Position numbers and translations under genes: made by a program | Notes under the pieces: model-generated | The model's database searches: none | What the model was told of the DNA's origin: nothing | The model's input: only the letters and a program-made list of their open reading frames with translations | Shown here: piece by piece, positions 20,105-29,900 of the stretch | Layout of the letters: every line of letters begins with the position of its first letter | How positions within the stretch are numbered: position 1 is the stretch's first letter | Assembly (NCBI RefSeq): GCF_008808095.1 | Contig: NZ_CP023396.1 | Location: 3,055,501-3,119,500, forward strand | Length of the DNA stretch: 64,000 nucleotides | Direction of reading: 5' to 3' | From: Pseudoalteromonas ruthenica | GTDB lineage: Bacteria; Pseudomonadota; Gammaproteobacteria; Enterobacterales; Alteromonadaceae

Positions 20105-20863
20105 CTATTGCGCGGTCCAACCGCCATCAAGGGCGATTGCTTGAGCGGTGATATTGCGCGCCGCGTCGGCCATTAAAAAATCAACGGTATGGGCTATTTC
20201 ATCTAAACCAATAAAGGCCTTTTTCGGCATCGGCGCGAGCATAATGGTATCGATCACCTGCTGCTCGGAAATGCCATGCTGCTTAGCTTGGCTAGCGATT
20301 TGCGCCTCTACCAGCGGTGTTTTCACATAAGCAGGACAAATGGTGTTCACGGTAATATCCACATCTCCTGTTTCCAATGCCAGCACTTTGCCGAGGCCAA
20401 TCAAACCATGCTTGGCAGCGACATACGCCGACTTATACTTGGACGCCACCTGAGCGTGAATAGAGCCAATATTAATGATGCGGCCAAAATTTTGTTCGCG
20501 CATTGCCGGCAACACCGCTTTGGTGAGCATCGCTGGGCCATTAAGCAGCACATCTTGCAGGAGCTGCCATTTATCTAAAGGGTAATCCTCTAAGCGCTCC
20601 ACATGCTGAATGCCCGCATTATTAATTAGCACATCAATTGTTGGCTGACTGGCGATAAAGTGCTCTAACGCTGGCAAGTCTGCAACATTCAAAGCAAGTC
20701 CTTGGGCTCGAATGCCCTGCTCTTTGAGTCGATTAGCCTCAGTCTTTGCTCGTTCACCGTCCAAGTCGGTAAGTAATATTTCATGCCCTTGGTTGCCGAG
20801 GTGTTCGGCTACGTAGCGACCAATGCCACTGGCCGCGCCGGTAATTAAAATTCGCTTATTCAT
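20105..20863 (-). CDS. bdhA: 3-hydroxybutyrate dehydrogenase (SDR family)
   Basis: NAD-dependent oxidation of (R)-3-hydroxybutyrate to acetoacetate. 252 aa, classical short-chain dehydrogenase: TGAASGIGR cofactor loop, NNAGI, catalytic Ser-Tyr-Lys with the YxxxK seen in SAYVAAKHG, and the C-terminal ALDGGW. The segment [17 protein letters not shown] is typical of bacterial 3-hydroxybutyrate dehydrogenases. The operon partners (CoA transferase, GntP permease) support this substrate over other SDR activities. Confidence 0.92.
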   Translation of the reverse strand: MNKRILITGAASGIGRYVAEHLGNQGHEILLTDLDGERAKTEANRLKEQGIRAQGLALNVADLPALEHFIASQPTIDVLINNAGIQHVERLEDYPLDKWQLLQDVLLNGPAMLTKAVLPAMREQNFGRIINIGSIHAQVASKYKSAYVAAKHGLIGLGKVLALETGDVDITVNTICPAYVKTPLVEAQIASQAKQHGISEQQVIDTIMLAPMPKKAFIGLDEIAHTVDFLMADAARNITAQAIALDGGWTAQ

Positions 20864-20865
20864 GG

Positions 20866-22053
20866 TTACTCCGCTAAAAACTCGGCAATGACAGGCGCTT
20901 TTGTTTGAATCGAAAAAATACCGTCAAGGTGCCCCCAAATACCGTCTATTTCTTCTATTTTTACGTTTTTCCCTTGTGCTTTTAGCAGCTGCGCAAACGC
21001 CCGTACTGGACCTGGGCGCAGCAGTAAGTCATTGCTCGCCGGCATCAATAAGATATCTGCTTTGATTTTCTGTGCAGCAGCGCTTAAGTCTTCTTGCATA
21101 CCGGCACTGTAGAGCTGAGAGGCGCGAACTAAGTACAAAATATGGTTTGCATCTTGGGTCTGAGCGCGGGCAGCGGCACGTTGATGTAAGGTTTGGCTAA
21201 TGGCCGGTAAAGTACGAATATCTTGCTTGGCACCTTCATCCTGCACTGTAAAATTAGGGAAGCTCGCTTGGTAAATTTTTGGATGCATGGCATCTTGGGT
21301 GATATTCAACATGGTGGCCGTCACCCCAGCCAGTGGGCGTTCTCCGTCGTAGTAATTGCCGTTGTTCCAATTGGCGTCAAGGCGAATAGGCAATGCCCAC
21401 TTCTCTAATGCAGGGACCGTCCAAGCGTCCATTTTCGCAGCGCCAATGACATGCACCAAACGCTCGACCATATCGGGGTAGCGCACCGACCACTCTAAGG
21501 CTTGAAATGAGCCCATTGATGCACCTATAACGGCGTGTAATTTGTCGATCCCCAAGCTATCCAGCAGGCGCTTTTGTACTTCCACAAAATCGCCAATGGT
21601 TACCACCGGGAAGTCTAAACCATAGGGCTTTCCGGTTTTAGGGTTGATAGACGCCGGACCGGTGGTGATCACCTGTTCGTTATGCCAATTGGCGTTTACC
21701 AAGGTGTCAGAGCTAATCACATAATATTTGTTGGTATCAATGGCCTTCCCTGGGCCGATAATCGCATCCCAATACCCGGGCTGGGCATCATCAACACTGT
21801 ATTTACCCGCAGCATGAGACGTCCCGGAGAAAAAGTGGGTGATGAGAATAACGTTGTCTTTAGCCTCGTTAAGGGTGCCGTAGCTTTCCCAGCCGACCTG
21901 CACCTGGGGCAGGGTCTCGCCCGATTCAGTGGTGTAGTTTGTAAAGGCAAAGCGCTGCTTTTCCACCAGCATAGGGTCGCTTTGCGCACTCGCCCAATGG
22001 CTAGCAATAATTAAAACAACGCCAATGACTTTTAGCATGGACATGAGGTTCAC
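20866..22053 (-). CDS. Secreted MetX-like alpha/beta hydrolase (putative esterase)
   Basis: 395 aa with an N-terminal signal peptide ending near SHWASAQ, so it is exported, unlike true homoserine acetyltransferases. The MetX-type alpha/beta fold is clear: THFFSGTSHA oxyanion region, nucleophile elbow GASMGSFQALEW (serine ~190), late acid in LMPASNDLLL and histidine in GIWGHLDGIF. It resembles the E22-type MetX-like esterases. Placed inside a 3-hydroxybutyrate operon, it may hydrolyse esters or oligomers of hydroxybutyrate in the periplasm; that substrate is inferred from context only. Confidence 0.85.
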   Translation of the reverse strand: MNLMSMLKVIGVVLIIASHWASAQSDPMLVEKQRFAFTNYTTESGETLPQVQVGWESYGTLNEAKDNVILITHFFSGTSHAAGKYSVDDAQPGYWDAIIGPGKAIDTNKYYVISSDTLVNANWHNEQVITTGPASINPKTGKPYGLDFPVVTIGDFVEVQKRLLDSLGIDKLHAVIGASMGSFQALEWSVRYPDMVERLVHVIGAAKMDAWTVPALEKWALPIRLDANWNNGNYYDGERPLAGVTATMLNITQDAMHPKIYQASFPNFTVQDEGAKQDIRTLPAISQTLHQRAAARAQTQDANHILYLVRASQLYSAGMQEDLSAAAQKIKADILLMPASNDLLLRPGPVRAFAQLLKAQGKNVKIEEIDGIWGHLDGIFSIQTKAPVIAEFLAE

Positions 22054-22056
22054 TCC

Positions 22057-23361
22057 TTAAAATAAGATAAATAAGGCCAGCGCTAGCGCCACGCCAATTA
22101 ATGGGATCACCGCTGTCAGAGCCGCCATTGACCAGTACGCGCGTTGATGGGTTTCTTTACAAATTGCGCGGATGGTGGTGACCACATAACCATTATGCGG
22201 CAAGGTATCGAGCGCCCCTGAACTGATTGCCACCACCCGGTGTAATTGTTCAGGATTGACGCCAGCATCAAGGTAATGAGGAGCGACTAAGGGTAAGGCG
22301 ATGGCCTGCCCGCCGGAGGCTGACCCGGTCAGCCCTGCAATAACGCTCACTGCCACAGCTGCACCTAATAACTCATTACCGGGCATATTAGTCATGACTT
22401 CAACCGCCAATTGGAAGGCTTCGGTGTTTTTCGCCACCGCACCAAAACCAACCACGGCACTGGTATTACCGATAGCCACCAGCGCGCCGGTCGTGCCTAA
22501 GTTGATAGCACCGCTGAGGTTGTGAAAGTGTTTAAAGTTGATAATCAGCAGTGCGAGTACACCGCCGAGTAATGCCACTATCAAGGCACTTTGCTGTAGG
22601 ACATCGTGCAAGCTAAAAGACAGCGCGAGCACCACTAGCAAGGGAATAACACCGGTAATGGGGTGCGGATAGTCACGCTCTGGTATTTCCGGGTCATCAT
22701 CACGACTTTCAAAGCGCTCGCCATTATTTACCGCTTTGGTGATCATCCGTTTCAGCCACCAGTAGCCAGTGATGGCCATAAACACGGCAATCACTAAACT
22801 GACTTCCCATGCGGCGTAGGGTGAGGTGCCAAGGTACTTAATGGGGATCCAGTTTTGGATCTCTGGTGAACCCGCCGAGGTCATGGTAAAGGTCACCGAG
22901 CCAAACGCGAGCGTAGCGGGAATAAAGCGTCGTGGTAAGTTGGCATCTTTAAACAAGCTAAGGGCCATTGGATAAACCGAAAAGGCGACGATAAATACAC
23001 TGACGCCACCATAGGTTAACACAGCACAGGCTATAACCACGGCCAAGACCGCGTGCTTCATACCCAGTTTATTCACTATGGCACGGGCAACGCTGTCGGC
23101 TGCACCGCTGTCTTCCATAAACTTCCCGAATAACGAGCCCAGTAAGAACATGAAAAACCAGGCGCTTAAAAACCCTGCGAAGCCACCCATGTAGGTGCTG
23201 ACAAAATCCAGCTCAACACCACTGCTTGGAAACAACGCCATATTGCCACTTAGAGCAACAAGCAGCGCACACAGAGGCGCGGCGATAAACAAGTTCATGC
23301 CACGCAAAGTCAGAATTATAAGTAAAACTAAGCCACCGATTAGGCCAACCATACTGAGCAT
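22057..23361 (-). CDS. GntP-family permease, probable 3-hydroxybutyrate transporter
   Basis: Inner-membrane protein of 434 aa with about 12 hydrophobic segments. GntP/CitMHS-type features include GNTSAVVGFGAVAKNTEAFQ, GLTGSASGGQAIALPL and SSGALDTLPHNGYVVTT. Forms annotated as D-beta-hydroxybutyrate permease have this pattern, and the four genes downstream all fit ketone-body use. First gene of the five-gene operon, divergent from the TonB receptor, sharing its regulatory region. An alternative start lies three codons downstream (MVGLIGG). Confidence 0.88.
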   Translation of the reverse strand: MLSMVGLIGGLVLLIILTLRGMNLFIAAPLCALLVALSGNMALFPSSGVELDFVSTYMGGFAGFLSAWFFMFLLGSLFGKFMEDSGAADSVARAIVNKLGMKHAVLAVVIACAVLTYGGVSVFIVAFSVYPMALSLFKDANLPRRFIPATLAFGSVTFTMTSAGSPEIQNWIPIKYLGTSPYAAWEVSLVIAVFMAITGYWWLKRMITKAVNNGERFESRDDDPEIPERDYPHPITGVIPLLVVLALSFSLHDVLQQSALIVALLGGVLALLIINFKHFHNLSGAINLGTTGALVAIGNTSAVVGFGAVAKNTEAFQLAVEVMTNMPGNELLGAAVAVSVIAGLTGSASGGQAIALPLVAPHYLDAGVNPEQLHRVVAISSGALDTLPHNGYVVTTIRAICKETHQRAYWSMAALTAVIPLIGVALALALFILF

Positions 23362-23646
23362 AAATGCGCTCCTTCGTTATTATTTTTCTATTAACTGCAT
23401 CCAGCATAGCACCTAGATGTGTTAACAAAGCTAGTCCCAGTCTGGCTAGAGTGTGCCATAAAATACATAGTACTAAGGTTATAGAAAGACGCCAGGCCTT
23501 GATCTATAAGGGCTAGAAGCGCATTAGTACTAAGGTACTAACCCCAAGGAGATGTTTTTCCCCTACATTCACAGTTAATTGACATTTTGCCAACAACCCA
23601 TAGGGTGAGCACAGCCACCCATAACGACAACAACAGGGGACACAGG
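23362..23646. promoter_or_regulatory. Divergent control region with two TAGTAC-N4-GTACTA-type sites
   Basis: This 285-bp spacer separates the permease operon from the TonB receptor. The 12-mer TAGTACTAAGGT occurs at 23468 and 23525, 57 bp apart. The second is a perfect dyad, TAGTAC-TAAG-GTACTA (23525-23540); the first has a degenerate right arm (23468-23483, GTTATA). No convincing -35/-10 pair was identified on either strand. The neighbouring CrbR-like regulator is the obvious candidate binder (inference). Confidence 0.55.
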
Positions 23647-25926
23647 ATGAACACACTAACTTTAAGGCATTCAAGCATCGCCTTAGCCATTAGTACCGCA
23701 CTCACGAGCACCGCAGCACTGGCTGGCGGTGGTGGCGAAAAAGCTGAGTTGGAACGCATTGAGGTGACTGCGCGTAAATCGGTGGAAAACTTACAAGAGG
23801 TGCCGGTGGCGGTTACCTCTATCGGTGAGACCGAGTTATTAGAAAACGGCATTTCGGTAATGACAGAAGTGCAACAATTCTCACCCAATACCACCTTACA
23901 AGCGAGTCGCGGCACTAACTCAACGATTACCGCATTTATTCGTGGCGTCGGTCAGCAAGACCCGCTGTGGGGTTATGAACCTGGGGTCGGTATTTATATC
24001 GATGATGTATACGTGGCCCGCCCACAAGGCGCCGTTTTAGATCTCCTTGATGTACAACAAATTGAGGTGTTACGCGGCCCCCAAGGCACACTTTACGGTA
24101 AAAATACCATTGGCGGTGCGATAAAATACGTTACCAAAGAAATGACTGGCGATATGACCTTTGATGTTGAAGGTACGGTAGGCAGCTATAATCAGCGCGA
24201 CTTGAAGATCACTGGGCAACTGCCTTTAGTGGATGACACGCTTTATCTAGGCTATGGCTTTGCCACCTTAAACCGCGACGGTTTCGGGGAGTTCTTAACC
24301 TCAGCGCAGCCCGACCAAGACCGTGAAAATTACAATAAAGACCTAACCGCAGCTCGGGTGACCTTAGAGTATCGCCCTAGCGACGATTTGTTCTTCCGCC
24401 TCGCTTGGGATAAAACCGACGATGAGTCGAACTCCAAAGGGGGCTACCGCTTACTGCCCAGCTTGCTCACCGATGCTCCCGTGCCAGATAGCGTTTATGA
24501 TTCTTACACCAGCTTACCAACATGGAATAAGGTTGAGTTAGAAGGTTACAGCTTAACCGCGCGCTGGTATCTCAATAACAACACTTCATTAAAGTACATT
24601 GGTGCGCAGCGCGATAGCTACTCGCCGACCAATATCGACTTTGATAATACCTCAGTGCGCATTTTTGACGTGCCGGCCATCTATGATGACGAGCAAACTA
24701 CCCATGAATTGCAGCTCAATCACGAGGGCGACAATTACAAGCTTGTTTCCGGTCTCTATTACTTCGATGGTGAGTCTTGCGGGCAATTCCAGGCCATTTT
24801 GGAAGTACTCGGACAAAGCTTAGGAGCACCGGGGCTCACTCGTGAGGTGAGTGGTTGCAACAACTCCACCAGCAAAGCAGCTTATATTCAAGGCAGTGTG
24901 GATTTAAGTGAACAGTGGTCAATGACCCTCGGAGCGCGCTACACCCGCGACAGTAAAGAAGCCATTGTTAACAACGGCCTGGTGTTTGACACTGTGTACC
25001 CTGAGTCTGGCTGGATCCCAGGCTATGTGCGCCCAGAAGGTCAATTGGTGCCGACAGTGCTCGATGATGACAAAGATTGGTCACGGTTTACTCCCCGGGT
25101 AGGTGTAGAGTATCAATATAATAACGATATAATGTTCTTTGCCAGCTATGCACAGGGCTTTAAATCGGGCACCTTTAACCCGCGAGCCAGCACCGCCGAG
25201 CCAGCCGCCAACCCGGAGATTGTTGACTCCTTTGAGCTCGGTATGAAAAGCGAATGGAACAATAACCTGCGTGCCAATGTCACCTTATTCACCTTAGACC
25301 ATGAAGATCGCCAATACATTTCGGTACTCCCAGGAGACACCTCTGCCGATTTAAATCAGCGTTTGGGAAATATTGGTAAATCGTCTGCAAACGGTGTGGA
25401 GCTCGAGCTTAACTATGTAGCCACCGATGCACTGAGTTTTGATGCCTCACTGGGCTATATTGATGCTGACTTTGAAGAAGTACTCGACACGGACCCAGAG
25501 ACTGGTGAAGTGTTTGATAAGTCAGACCGCTTTAGTATTTCTAACACCCCAGACTTAACCTTTAATTTAGGCGCGACTTACCGCCTTTACAGCGAACATG
25601 GCGACTGGGTCATAAACGGTAACTATTACCATCGTGGTGATTACGTGCTGTTCGAAGAAGACAGTCTGCTAAGCCAAGACAGCTATGGCTTGCTCAATCT
25701 AAGCGTTAACTGGTATAGCCCAGACGGCCAGTGGCGAGTCGGTCTACATGCAAAGAACTTAACTGACGAAGAGTACATGATTGGCGGCTATCAATTTGTT
25801 ACGCCTGATCCCACTGACCCCAGTGATGTGAGCAAATACACGCCAGGCTTAGGCGGTGATAATACACTGATCGGTTACTATGGTGACCCTCGCACTGTAT
25901 CGTTAACCGTTGGCTATCGCTTCTAA
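23647..25926 (+). CDS. TonB-dependent outer-membrane receptor
   Basis: 759 aa from ATG 23647, preceded by AGGGGA at a good distance; 20 extra upstream codons in frame lack a signal peptide. The signal peptide ends near TSTAALA. TonB box-like ERIEVTARK, plug domain with VGIYIDDVYVARPQGA and EVLRGPQGTLYGKNTIGGAI, then a 22-strand barrel ending in the aromatic TVGYRF. No N-terminal signalling domain. Divergent from the hydroxybutyrate operon, so uptake of a hydroxybutyrate ester or oligomer is possible, though siderophore or other cargo cannot be excluded. Confidence 0.93.
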   Translation: MNTLTLRHSSIALAISTALTSTAALAGGGGEKAELERIEVTARKSVENLQEVPVAVTSIGETELLENGISVMTEVQQFSPNTTLQASRGTNSTITAFIRGVGQQDPLWGYEPGVGIYIDDVYVARPQGAVLDLLDVQQIEVLRGPQGTLYGKNTIGGAIKYVTKEMTGDMTFDVEGTVGSYNQRDLKITGQLPLVDDTLYLGYGFATLNRDGFGEFLTSAQPDQDRENYNKDLTAARVTLEYRPSDDLFFRLAWDKTDDESNSKGGYRLLPSLLTDAPVPDSVYDSYTSLPTWNKVELEGYSLTARWYLNNNTSLKYIGAQRDSYSPTNIDFDNTSVRIFDVPAIYDDEQTTHELQLNHEGDNYKLVSGLYYFDGESCGQFQAILEVLGQSLGAPGLTREVSGCNNSTSKAAYIQGSVDLSEQWSMTLGARYTRDSKEAIVNNGLVFDTVYPESGWIPGYVRPEGQLVPTVLDDDKDWSRFTPRVGVEYQYNNDIMFFASYAQGFKSGTFNPRASTAEPAANPEIVDSFELGMKSEWNNNLRANVTLFTLDHEDRQYISVLPGDTSADLNQRLGNIGKSSANGVELELNYVATDALSFDASLGYIDADFEEVLDTDPETGEVFDKSDRFSISNTPDLTFNLGATYRLYSEHGDWVINGNYYHRGDYVLFEEDSLLSQDSYGLLNLSVNWYSPDGQWRVGLHAKNLTDEEYMIGGYQFVTPDPTDPSDVSKYTPGLGGDNTLIGYYGDPRTVSLTVGYRF

Positions 25927-25940
25927 TGTTCAGCTAGTAC

Positions 25941-25979
25941 AGGTGGCCGGCCTTCCCCCGGTCATATGGCCACCTTTTT
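25941..25979 (+). terminator. Terminator after the TonB receptor
   Basis: AGGTGGCC...GGCCACCTTTTT forms an 8-bp GC-rich stem with a short U run, 14 bases past the receptor stop. Confidence 0.75.
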
Positions 25980-26056
25980 ATTCTTAGTCACTCACCGTAT
26001 GCTCTTGCTGCGGAAGGAAAAATCCCCTATAACGAGGAACACGGAGTTTATATAGG

Positions 26057-26713
26057 ATGTCCAGTGTGCAAGCAATTATTGCCGATGACCACCCGTTATT
26101 TCGCAGCGCCTTAAAGCAAGCCGCAGCGCAAGCCATGGCTGATGAGCCCATTTTAGAGGCCAGCGACCTTGATGCACTGTTTAGCGCTTTAGCAGAGCAC
26201 CCAGAAATAGAACTGGTGTTTCTGGATTTAACTATTCCCGGAGCCCAAGGCCTGGAGGGTCTTGCCCGGCTGCGTAATCAATACCCAGATATTTTGGTGA
26301 TTATGGTTTCTGCCAACGAGCAAGCACAGATTATTGAACAAGCCATGGCAATTGGTGCCAGTGCTTATATTCCCAAGTCGTCGTCTTTGGATGTGATCAG
26401 TGAAGCTATTGCCCAAGTAATTGAGGGGGAAAACTGGCTACCACCACAAGCCGACATTTGCACCGACAGTAATACCGAACAAGCCCAGTTTGCTCGTAAC
26501 TTAGAGAAGCTAACCCCGCAACAATATCGAGTATTGAGTATGATTGCCGATGGCATGCTGAATAAACAAATCGCCTATGCAATGTCGATTCAAGAAACCA
26601 CCATCAAGCAACATGTCTCAGCAATCCTAAAAAAACTTAATGTGTACAACCGCACTCAAGCGGGTATCTTATTTAAGCAAATGGCCACTGTGGCAGATAA
26701 TATGGAGAACTAA
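26057..26713 (+). CDS. crbR: CrbR-like LuxR-family response regulator
   Basis: 218 aa. Receiver domain with DDHPLF, phospho-acceptor Asp in FLDLTIPGAQG (~residue 57) and a lysine in YIPKSSS; LuxR-type HTH at ~150-210 with LTPQQYRVLSMIADGMLNKQIA and TIKQHVSAILKKL. It resembles CrbR/ErdR, the regulator controlling acetyl-CoA synthetase and acetate use in Vibrio and Pseudomonas. The neighbouring large sensor has the CrbS architecture, and the two are convergent. A role in controlling the adjacent hydroxybutyrate genes is likely but not shown. Confidence 0.82.
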   Translation: MSSVQAIIADDHPLFRSALKQAAAQAMADEPILEASDLDALFSALAEHPEIELVFLDLTIPGAQGLEGLARLRNQYPDILVIMVSANEQAQIIEQAMAIGASAYIPKSSSLDVISEAIAQVIEGENWLPPQADICTDSNTEQAQFARNLEKLTPQQYRVLSMIADGMLNKQIAYAMSIQETTIKQHVSAILKKLNVYNRTQAGILFKQMATVADNMEN

Positions 26714-26725
26714 TCATAGTGTAAT

Positions 26726-26754
26726 CGTCAGCTTCCATACTCTTTAAGCTGACG
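26726..26754. terminator. Hairpin between crbR and crbS
   Basis: CGTCAGCTT-N11-AAGCTGACG, a 9-bp stem between the convergent regulator genes. There is no strong U run, so terminator function is uncertain. Confidence 0.45.
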
Positions 26755-26906
26755 CACAGTTTCTTTAGTCATAATCTAAATGCGAGCTAATAAAGCGTAA
26801 AAAAATGACGCGAAATTATCCTCTATAGCCATATCAAAACCCATTAGACCCCCTTTTCCAATACAACCTTAACTCCCTTTGAAGGTACGTTATTGTTCAA
26901 GCAGAG

Positions 26907-29900
26907 CTATTTCGGCTTTAAGCGTTTCAGCATCCGTTTAAGCGCGGGCGTTTTCAGTGGTTTGTAAAGCAGTGGATAACCGCAGTCGCTCACTTGCTCA
27001 CGAATATTCTCATCGTGATTAGCGGTGTTAATCACAATAGCCATAGTCGTTAAATTCAGCGCACTGATCACCTCTAAGCCGGTGACACCATCGTCAAGTT
27101 GATAGTCAGCAATTAAAATATCGGCTTCGCTATGAGCTTGCACATCACGCAGCTGCGCTTGATTACGCGCCACTTGTACTTTGCAGCCCCAGTTCTCTAG
27201 CACTTGCGAGAGCGCACTGAGTACATTGTCATCATTATCTAATAGCCAAATACGCAGCCCTTCAAGCTGGTTATCGACATGCCGCGTCTCCACCGGGGAG
27301 GAGGTCTCTAAGCCAGTCAGCTCAAAACAAGGTAAGGTAAGAGTAAATTGCGTGCCCTTACCAAGTTGCGAGCCGAGTGTGAGGTTAATGGCTAATACCG
27401 AGCAAATGCGCTTACTAATAGCAAGGCCCAAGCCTAACCCCTGCGCCTGCTCTTTGCCTTGCAGTTGTTTAAATTCCTCAAAAATAAGTTCTTGATCTTG
27501 CTGAGCAATACCGGAGCCAGTATCTTCCACCATAATCGACAGCTGGCCTTGATGACTTTCGCACAGTAACCGTATTTCACCCTGCTCAGTGTAACGAATG
27601 GCATTGCTAAGCAAATTACCCAATACCCGTTTAAGCAAGGCTTTATCAGTCTTGAGCATTACTTCAGCGCCTTGCACTTGAAAGGCGAGCCCTTTGTCTC
27701 GCGCTAGAGCCCCGTATTCATTGGCCAAAGGTTGCAGCAAGCTCGAAAGAGAGAAATCACTACTATTAACCTTAAAAGAGCCGGACTCGAGCTTGGTTAG
27801 CTGCAATATGCTTGATAATAGGTCTTCCGCACTTGCCAATGAGCTGCGTATATTATTGGCCAGCTCGCTCAGCTCTGTATTGCTGGCTTTTTCACTCATC
27901 AACGAGCAGAACAAACTTGCGGCATTGAACGGTTGCAGCAAGTCATGGCTGGCGGCAGCAAAGAAACGCGTTTTGCTCTCGGTAGCTTGCTCGGCCTCGC
28001 GTTTTGCCTCTGCTAGGGCATGATTAGTCGCCACCAGTTGCTGGGTGCGCGCTGCAATTTTTTCTTCTAGATTTAAGTTGGCTTGCTCAAGCTCACGCTG
28101 CTGGTTTATAAAGTCGGTAATATCGGTGTACGTGGTCACAAAGCCGCCACCGGGTAATGGGTTGCCCTGCATTTCAAATACCCGCCCATCATTGTACTGA
28201 CGGCGATACTTGTAGGCGCTGCCGCGACGCAAGTGGGCTATGCGCTTCTCAACCTCAGTATCAATATCTTGATAGGCGAATAGTCCACGCTCGGCATTAA
28301 AACGGATCAACTCGGCAACCGGGCGACCAACGACCAGTGAGTCGTCAGGATACGAAAACATACTTTGATAACCTTGGTTCCATGCAACCAACTTAAGGTC
28401 ACTATCAACCACACTGATCCCCTGCTCGATGTTTTCGATAGTCGCTTGCAGTAAATCACGGTTAAATCGCAGTACTTGGGAGGCTTCGTCAACGAAATCG
28501 GCGACTTGCTCAAAAGGCTGACGTTTCTCATCCTTGGCCACATCGAGTATAAGCCGTGCTGATGCGCCTCCAACTAACGCCGACATTTCGCGTTCAACTC
28601 GTTGCTCAATATGTTCTGGGGCTTGTTCTTTCCAGCGACTGGAGCTTGCAGGAAAATAATGACTCACCAGTGCTTTAGCTCGTTCTGGCTCACTAAAGCG
28701 CTGCAACAGCAGCGCCAAGTCTTGATAACTTAGGGCAATATGCCCGCTACGCTGTGGGCTTGCTGTGATGATAAATTTATTACTTTGTAAGCGCTCGGCA
28801 AGCTGCGCTGAACTCAGTAAAGGCACACTAATGTATACCAGCGTATTCACTCCTAGAGATAACAATACCGCCTGGCTAAGCTCATCGAGCCCCAATGCAA
28901 ATAAATCTCGCGGCGCCAACCACTCTATGCCCCAGGGCCCAGTTGATAGCCACAATGCCTCGCCAAACAATGCGGCGTACAAATTGGGTAACAGCAAGGT
29001 GTAAAACCAAATTGCAAAACCCGCGATAATCCCCCACTGCGCTCCACGACATGACGCTTTAGACCACCACAAGCCGATAATCATCGCTGGCGCAAACTGC
29101 GCAACGAGCGTGAATGACATCAGGCCCATATTGGCCAGAGTATTGCCCTCCGCCAATACTCGGTGACTGGCGTAGCTTAGTAACAACACCGCGACGATAA
29201 CGGCTCGCCGTGCTTGCAGTAGCTTAAACTTCGAGAGACCGCGATGAGATGAACTTAGTTGTGAGCGCCGTAATAAGAATTGGTTAATGAAGTCGTTGGT
29301 GATCATAATCGACAAAACAATGGTAGAGACAATCACCATACTGGTCGCAGCAGAAAACCCACCTAGAAAGGCCAACAATGAGAAACTTGGCGACTGCGCA
29401 GCAATAGGCAGTGCTAATACAAAGGTGTCATAGCCCACACTCTGGTCTTGAAAATAAACTAAGCCAGCGTAGGCGATGGGCAGAATAAACAGATTAATCA
29501 ACAATAAATAAATCGGAAATAACCAGCGAGCGGTAACGAGTTGATGTTCGTTGTCGTGCTCAATAAAGGCGGTATGAAACTGACGAGGTAAGCACAGGGT
29601 CGCTAAAAACCCCAGGCCTACATGTACCCAATACACGTAGGTAGGGCTTGCTGTCGCCGCAACCTGGGCTGAAATGTTTTGCTGCTGAGCGGCCGAATAC
29701 AGGGCATGTGGTGAATCGAAAATCTCAAAACAAATAAACAACCCCACTCCTAAAAAAGCCAACAGTTTAACCACCGACTCAAAAGCAATAGAAGCCATCA
29801 ACCCGGGGTTATGCTCACTGGGACGTACCCGGCGAGCACCGAATAAGATGGCAAAAAGCGCCAACAAGGCGGTAATAAAGAAGGTGCTATCTTGCCAAAA

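Noticed and set aside
20866..22053. Homoserine O-acetyltransferase (metX)
   Set aside because: A signal peptide and the ketone-body operon argue against a cytosolic methionine-pathway enzyme despite the shared fold.
23579..23584. TTGACA as -35 box for the TonB receptor
   Set aside because: No acceptable -10 hexamer lies 15-19 bp downstream (ATAGGG, TAGGGT are poor).
23538..23915. 125-residue minus-strand open frame over the TonB receptor start
   Set aside because: Antisense shadow of the signal peptide and plug of a well-supported receptor gene.
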